A DNA stretch of 64,000 bases. Source: Actinomycetota bacterium. GTDB taxonomy: Bacteria; Actinomycetota; Acidimicrobiia; Acidimicrobiales; Ilumatobacteraceae. Each line of letters begins with the position of its first letter. Within the stretch, counting starts at the first letter, position 1. Of the stretch, positions 62,101-64,000 are shown piece by piece. A program made the position numbers and the translations under genes. Location of the stretch: positions 20,028-84,027 of the forward strand of contig RGCG01000002.1 in assembly GCA_009919275.1 (NCBI GenBank). The letters are read 5' to 3'. The notes under the pieces were generated by a model. It did not search any database, was not told the origin of the DNA, and saw only the letters and a program-made list of their open reading frames with translations.

Positions 62101-63440
62101 CGGCACGAAGCAGCGCGACAGTCTTGCCGAACTGGCAGGCATCGGGCAACGAGGTCATTCCCCACGAGGCACAGTGGGACAACAACAAGTCGTACGGAAA
62201 CTATCCGTTCGTCCAGCGCGTCACATTCCCATCGTTCTCAGCGCCCGGATCCACGGCATTCGGTGGTCGACCTGCGCTGCTCATCCACCCGGACGACAGT
62301 GACAGCGGTGTCGGCGTGGGTTGGACGAACCGCACCGGGTCGGACATTGTGGTCGACATCGAGGGTTCGTTGAAGCTTGCGTATCCGACCAATAACACCG
62401 ATGGAATCTCTTACCACGTGCAGCGTGGTTTGGTGGGCGACACCAACTATTCGCTGATTTCGTCGGGCACGATTGCCTCCGGTACCACGGCGGAAACTCC
62501 GTTCTCGGGCTCGAAGATTCTCGTGCCGAGCGGCGAGTCGATCTACGTGATCGTTGGTCGAAACTCCGTCTACTACTGGGACCACACGATCCTGAAGTTC
62601 GACGTAACCCAGTCAACGCGTGGGGCGCATGTCGTCACACAGGCAGGCTCATCGAGCATCGCTCAGATCGGCCTGCCCGCCAAGGTTCGCGCGGTGCGTT
62701 CGTGGCAGAGGCGGAGCTCGTGTCTCGACATCAAACAGACAACCAACACAAACGCGAACGGTGTCTACACAATCAACGTCAACTCGGGTGGCGTCATCAT
62801 TCCGACACAGGCCTACTGTCTGATGGACAGCGCCATGGGTGGTGGTGGCTGGACGATGATCATGAAGTCGGCCCAGAACAGCACAACCTTCCCGTACGCC
62901 TCGAATTACTGGACCACCACGAACACCTTGAACGAGGGGTCAACCAATACAACGTCGGCCGACGCGAAGTTCTCGACCTTTAACCGCCTTGCCGGCACCG
63001 AACTGCTCGCCATCTTCCCCGACGTCAGTACGACATCGTTCGGGGCGACAGAGCGAGGTTCTATCGACGGCCACAACTATGGCTGGACGTGGACGGCGAA
63101 TGTGCCCAGTGGACCAAAGACAGCCCTTGGTCTCTTCGGCGGTGCCAATAACCAGTCGCTTGGCGACCCATTCCTCTTCTCCGGTTGGAACGGCTCGGTC
63201 TTCAGCGCGCAGGGCGGCTTCAAGTGGTACGGCTTCAACTACACGACAAGCGCTCCGCAGTTGAAGACGCGCTGGGGATTCGGCTGGAACAACGAGGGCG
63301 ACCAGGGGTCGAACGACGTGAGTGGTGGCATTGGCCTCGATGTGTCAGCACGTAGCTACTCGGCCGGCGACGTGATCAACTGCTGCCAGTCGCAGACCGG
63401 ACTGAACCGGTCGATGGCTGTTCAGATCTTCATTCGCTGA
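50133..63440 (+). CDS. giant mosaic lipoprotein (4,435 aa): Ig-like/BID_2-like repeats, LamG-like, PA14-like, 14 RCC1 repeats, Lcl/DUF1566-like, fibrinogen-related domain
   Basis: Single 13.3 kb ORF; lipobox VVLAACGGGG; domains recognised from translation. Confidence 0.92.
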   Translation: METGARRRLGAGFIAACLVVLAACGGGGGGSSAGGDGASQAKNAAPAPTGAVATKMQPQLNGWAFPNFPSATFPDLNFDTADLVSMFGAGPEVCVDGVADPCTLTAEAAAWARMVNQARATGHCEGLVALASARFNKAELPETVKLPSQEEEIRAVMRAFATQFVPEVQESIQKWTKASLAEKVDELKRSFASDKLEYTLGVYVESGGHAVLPYAVEYPTPDVARIMVYDSNWPGRNRYVDVDLANDKWSFSFAGDDPASDPNIWSGGAGDMDLTPFEAREGTCPFCGDETKVQSTTMLVRTDNLDWSVETPAGAVSPTQATNGDGAAARPIKGGVVITRLAPRATERSSYDFMITIPNEVLENGSSTSSSTAVDGEVALATPRLDAFISDGQRPKVASTTTIAAAPSTTVAASGSRAKLLFGGAASVFAVTPGGVAQFSTPGSKDTPVEVGARSIKSSDPNVDLTLASGNLVANASGPTVELGTEGGTLAVQVTTASGEVIQQEVTVDTPAVQVKADATGGVTVLEASSSGEVQKTEIASDGTKTQTVVDASALNLNKVEVQLPPALESKAIEALPKLEDRNLNNPNYKSDEAYTAPTTTVPTAAGAREIAAASTTSVPRGETPSTVQTRNAALPTTVAPGASTVTTVATRNAALPTTTVARAVTAAGATPTTVAAVVRPTLSGFRIATKTFGDDAFTLDPPDSNSPGGFRYSSSRTDVATVSATTGRVTIVGAGTTSITATQSAVRGFEAATISATLIVAKASPVNSDLRDITKTFGDDSFTIARPTSTSNGAFTFASSDEDVLKQSRTTGRWIIGGAGRATITITQAATDDFVAATDSFVVTVRKGTPTLTAPTDVSKAFLDADFDLPRPTSDSRGAFTYSSSDANVVNVSGTRASVRAAGTATITVSQATTTDWLAASTSFKVVVAQAAPTLADFPDVNKTFGDAAFDVTAPKSNSSGAITYSSSDTGVVTVGERDGRVSIIGAGTATVTASQAATTSFSAGSISAKVTVAKATPAISSLLVADKTYGDADFTLKPSSSSPAAFSFATDKTDIFAVDAKTGLVKIIGTGTATLTARQEASANFESGSVAVSVTVKKAAPTFTWTLANKTFGDEAFDLTAPKSNSKGEFSYSVDDPTIATVSAAGRVNILKAGTVTITAKQVATDLYAADSTTAKLTIDKLAPTLTNFVIPAKKFGDSAFALTAPTSNSSGGFTYDIVAGTESNPNVATVTSAGQVTVGEAGTVQIRATQNATANYATASITATLTVGRIAQQGTLINGLVARWSFDSANTLGANAVGTGNLTETGGPTWTSAGKVGGAVSLNGSGAHLYLASGSITGLPVGNSSYTVSAWIKPSAFGARGIVGWGNYWNSRQTNAFRLDGSGGLFNYWWDVDLYANPRPNEISVNGPWAHVVATYDGTTRRIWVNGVVASSDTNRGAANVSCVASGCNFAIGKTVGNEWFAGLLDEVTIYNRALDSSEITQLSAGVGAALSITSTAGTFGAPLSLTTIGGQGLGAISYRVVSAGTAGCSVTGSTLTATAGGSCVITATKEADRNYDASASADTTVTFNRISQSSPVVISTITAIAGVNLALAASGGSGTGAMSFAVVSAGTAGCSISSGALVTTASGSCSITATKAADSNFTSATSVATTITVSKQVPIIAPLVLADRFYLGAGFTVAAPNSTSSGTWTWASSNTSVASINSSTGSVTIGVPGTAIITATQATTPMHSSAAITAELKVLPATPTIGALSIPSKTFGDAPFTFSAPSSNSTGTLTYSSSDTSIATVNSATRTITIVGTGSTTITATQAATTNFATGSVTAVFVVNGVTPTLTTFGGDGGSGPGLKGTRYVGYFNDNVNWFATATKHGDTNQITNFTNFTSSADLYSWEWTGSFKASTSGTYTFCTNSDDASYLWLGPTAKVGFTTSNALINNAGLHPMREICNTTTLVGGTFYAIRIQFGENGGGDAIIVRFTPPGSGTTIYNGTGYYFGGMGLTRAEGDAPFTPTLPTSNSPGAITYSSSDTSVATIDANSGLVTVVGRGTTTLTATQAVNGTWASTSTSIDLRVLRRATVGSFALPTGVTFASAPFAPTPPTSNSPGAWSYESSNTAVAKWDPTTSLLSVAAAGTATITAVQAETGEFAESRVSTMLTIAGETVVNIESGDRHTCGITDQSGVVCWGYNDFGQLGDGSRTTRSAPVAVTGLTSGVVKIATGFWHSCAVLSNGTVRCWGRNDWGMLGNGTNTASNTPVTVTGITNAVDIAASAHATCAILATGALTCWGHNGYGELANGTTTTSYVPVPVPSLTSGVTDVSGTETFYCATLESGAAKCWGRNDWGNLGDGTTTMRTTPVDVLGLTSGAVRITVLRHSACAVTGAGGVMCWGYGGNGQNGNGTGTQYLTPVQVTGITNALDVAGGYQHVCARLSTGAVRCWGWNGYGQLATGNTSNATVPSTVADLTDVRDISVGYGFSCALSVKGAVWCWGRNDGAELGDKTTTNRYSPVGVAGLKTSVTTDPETQLSAVTLSTQRFRVGDTGVAFAAASTNRTDAIAYTSTNPSVATVDATARTVSIVGTGVAYVKASLPATATQSAAVSYARVGVPTAEYVQVSAGYHSSCGLTAAGEVRCWGNGDWGQLGNSTTERRYAPTTVTDLGSGASSVAVGHHHACAVTSRGGVVCWGLNDYGQIGFGTTSVRPYVPVAVTGLSSGVVQVDAGYQHTCALTAAGGVKCWGYNGFGQLGDGTNESRTVPVDVVGLTSGVTQIDLGYEFSCALLENGTVRCWGRNDWRNLGDGTTTVRHTPRTVSGLSGAVAIAAGFHHACAVLNTGAVRCWGYNGNGQLGDGTVTDRSAPVTSTGLASGATRVVAGGQHTCALMSGGGVKCWGRNDSGELGDGTTTRRLVPTDVSGLTSGVFELSASNGYSTCAIVANDALKCWGFNDWGQIGNVVSGNVFSPTNVVDSFAGAGRTTTTLGALALPGSNYTTASPSFTLPVPTSSRTIGTLTCAQGGPCSVGDTGPGGGRVFHVSSGFAAPGAPCGSSCRYLEAAPITWAGTNDDPRVAWSGNTGTAIGTSARGTAIGSGFGNTQAIIAQSSTTSRAATMARAYNGGGLSDWYLPSIDELRQIYLKRDTIGSLSCGEWYQASTEFDAGSRWLQHPCQDSTAVTGKGDSRYVRPIRAFAPTSEATPISYVSSNPGVATVDARTGAVTITGAGTAILAASQGGLGAVRGAASRVTLAVEPSCADGGACVPPEVPPVGGSLTNCQLGISCSIGDTGPGGGKVFFIDTNDDYVGVDYLEAAVAGGTTSWCNTSAASTSLSGTSDNAQGIFNMPGILANCSSSAAHSARAFPGGGRTDWYLPAPVELQLVKTNLIDAGLLTGVSGEFWASNQVNATRAYTVDLTSGTRFDALKTDLRGIMPIRAFAAKGSVAINATLTGFALPASSYVFGTAPFSVTAPTSLNPAPTEYSSSNTSVATIDRYSGRVTIVGSGSTTFTATEPAYGAYLVKSQTVAFTVTKATPTLSGFTVPGGPYRADDPNFTVVAPTPSTTDAGAVGYTSSDPAVATIHPTTGVVDLLTAGVAVLTASVPGNANWNSASVTYELTVGALCKDGGTCRIGDEGPGGGTVFFLDTSNQYPDLDFMEIAPADASSSATWCPYSAGSASTATGVGTGAANSSAMLAASASCAAAAAADGYATTTQTDWFLPSKSEFELAVSNLATAGITLPAGKYWTSSGAVTSAVGAGAPLPSTSGLAPVQGLGTTYVDMTTAGGGWKLVAYGESGAIGKLDTTNGTFNAATRSGSANLNALEAFRGADEVAISWTGASGTLPTGGIDSYANAVSFKLPIASLMTLTGTASTPPTGTSSTSFSIGGTSVDQSLVSLTTLVGSPGLPSSMYMRNKTFGVRYGSAYGLVSNPGINPQLDWNEDEQAFSAVYLGHDGSSGYVTPSGTASGYVPRTMAVWVRSSSAVYSDFNTANGSVGDTNPWTYYDIPSARSSATVLPNWQASGNEVIPHEAQWDNNKSYGNYPFVQRVTFPSFSAPGSTAFGGRPALLIHPDDSDSGVGVGWTNRTGSDIVVDIEGSLKLAYPTNNTDGISYHVQRGLVGDTNYSLISSGTIASGTTAETPFSGSKILVPSGESIYVIVGRNSVYYWDHTILKFDVTQSTRGAHVVTQAGSSSIAQIGLPAKVRAVRSWQRRSSCLDIKQTTNTNANGVYTINVNSGGVIIPTQAYCLMDSAMGGGGWTMIMKSAQNSTTFPYASNYWTTTNTLNEGSTNTTSADAKFSTFNRLAGTELLAIFPDVSTTSFGATERGSIDGHNYGWTWTANVPSGPKTALGLFGGANNQSLGDPFLFSGWNGSVFSAQGGFKWYGFNYTTSAPQLKTRWGFGWNNEGDQGSNDVSGGIGLDVSARSYSAGDVINCCQSQTGLNRSMAVQIFIR
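52160..53945 (+). repeat. seven tandem Ig-like (BID_2-like) repeats with KTFGDxxF motif
   Basis: ATKTFGDDAFTL, ITKTFGDDSFTI, VSKAFLDADFDL, VNKTFGDAAFDV, ADKTYGDADFTL, ANKTFGDEAFDL, PAKKFGDSAFAL. Confidence 0.85.
53960..54600 (+). other. LamG/concanavalin-like domain (approximate bounds)
   Basis: LVARWSFDSANTLG...YTVSAWIKPSAFGARGIVGWG...WAHVVATYDGTTRRIWVNGVV...FAGLLDEVTIYNRALDSSEI. Confidence 0.85.
55669..56119 (+). other. PA14/GLEYA-like domain (approximate bounds)
   Basis: LKGTRYVGYFNDN...YSWEWTGSFKASTSGTYTFCTNSDDASYLWLG...IRIQFGENGGGDAIIVRFTPPG. Confidence 0.8.
56610..57660 (+). repeat. RCC1 repeats 1-7 (first predicted propeller)
   Basis: Seven ~51 aa units each with C-x9-CWG. Confidence 0.9.
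57951..59015 (+). repeat. RCC1 repeats 8-14 (second predicted propeller)
   Basis: Seven further units each with C-x9-CWG, separated from block 1 by an Ig-like segment. Confidence 0.9.
62700..63440 (+). other. C-terminal fibrinogen-related (FReD-like) domain
   Basis: SCLDIKQTTNTNANGVYTINVNSGGVIIPTQAYCLMDSAMGGGGWTMIMKS. Confidence 0.65.
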
Positions 63441-64000
63441 TTGGTGGACCCGCCGGGCACGTGGCCTCACCCGGATCGGTGAGGTCGATCAGATAAGCGT
63501 CAACCAGATGCGTGACGCAGTCGACACCGAGGTAGCTGGTGTGCCGATTGCCTTCGACGGTGATCAATCGGGCATTTCCGGATTCCCGCGCGGTGGCGAG
63601 GACGCCGGCGAACGGGGAGGCGGGGTCCTTCGTGGCGCCGATGATCAGCGTCGGAGTACCACCGTCGCTGACCAATGCGGACGTCTCGGAGGCTCGGGCG
63701 GGCCAGCGCGCGCACAACTGATCGGGTGCGAAGAATGTGTGGAGACGCGGGGCTACCTGCGCGAGGTCGCCCACGGGTGTTCGGTCGGCGTCGTCGACAC
63801 ACGAGATGGCAACCGAGGCCTCGAACGTGTTGCGGAGATCCTCGAATCCCGCGTCCTGGTAGTAAAACCCGTCGTACATCGCACGAATCTTCGATCCGTC
63901 ACCGGCGGCAGCACTGGTCAATGCAGCATCGAGTTCACTCCACGATTCGGCGTCGTAGAGCGCCGAGATTGCTGCGGCAAGGACCATGTGCCGGGTAATT
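63430..64000 (-). CDS. alpha/beta hydrolase C-terminal part (TAP-like domain), truncated by the window end
   Basis: TPTLIIGATKDPASPFAGVLATARESGNARLITVEGNRHTSYLGVDCVTHLVDAYLIDL; frame remains open to the window edge. Confidence 0.8.
   Translation of the reverse strand, partial: ITRHMVLAAAISALYDAESWSELDAALTSAAAGDGSKIRAMYDGFYYQDAGFEDLRNTFEASVAISCVDDADRTPVGDLAQVAPRLHTFFAPDQLCARWPARASETSALVSDGGTPTLIIGATKDPASPFAGVLATARESGNARLITVEGNRHTSYLGVDCVTHLVDAYLIDLTDPGEATCPAGPPISE

Overview
High-GC actinobacterial chromosomal window; the gene content (WhiB, SenX3/RegX3-like pair, DUF2342-like protein, Ppk1) suggests Acidimicrobiia, but that lineage is inference. The first ~34 kb is mostly housekeeping: nucleotidyl cyclase, VWA protein, two WhiB regulators, TatA, ppk1-phoU-senX3/regX3-like cluster, MoaE, MreB-like, two tandem PQQ-type sugar dehydrogenases, hemG-hemH-hemE, lgt, gatCAB. 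The last ~29 kb (34.2-63.4 kb) is a tightly packed locus for exported proteins: a thioredoxin-like lipoprotein, two more lipoproteins, a ~3,325 aa giant protein with three ~358 aa repeats, an FG-GAP/ASPIC-like protein, a pentapeptide-repeat lipoprotein, a vanadium-haloperoxidase-like protein and a 4,435 aa mosaic giant with two sets of seven RCC1 repeats. The top observation is the thioredoxin-like lipoprotein directly after gatB. It has an in-frame TGA exactly where the first Cys of the WAPxCxxC active site should be (FWAPY-TGA-GTC), the downstream frame is intact and includes the cis-Pro motif, and a hairpin with a GGUC apical loop follows at SECIS-like spacing. It is a candidate selenocysteine (UxxC) thioredoxin. 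Other observations: two stop-codon-spanning tandem repeat arrays at convergent gene junctions, and an lnt gene with an apparent internal deletion and frameshift. No rRNA, tRNA, CRISPR array or transposase was recognised by eye; tRNAs could be missed.
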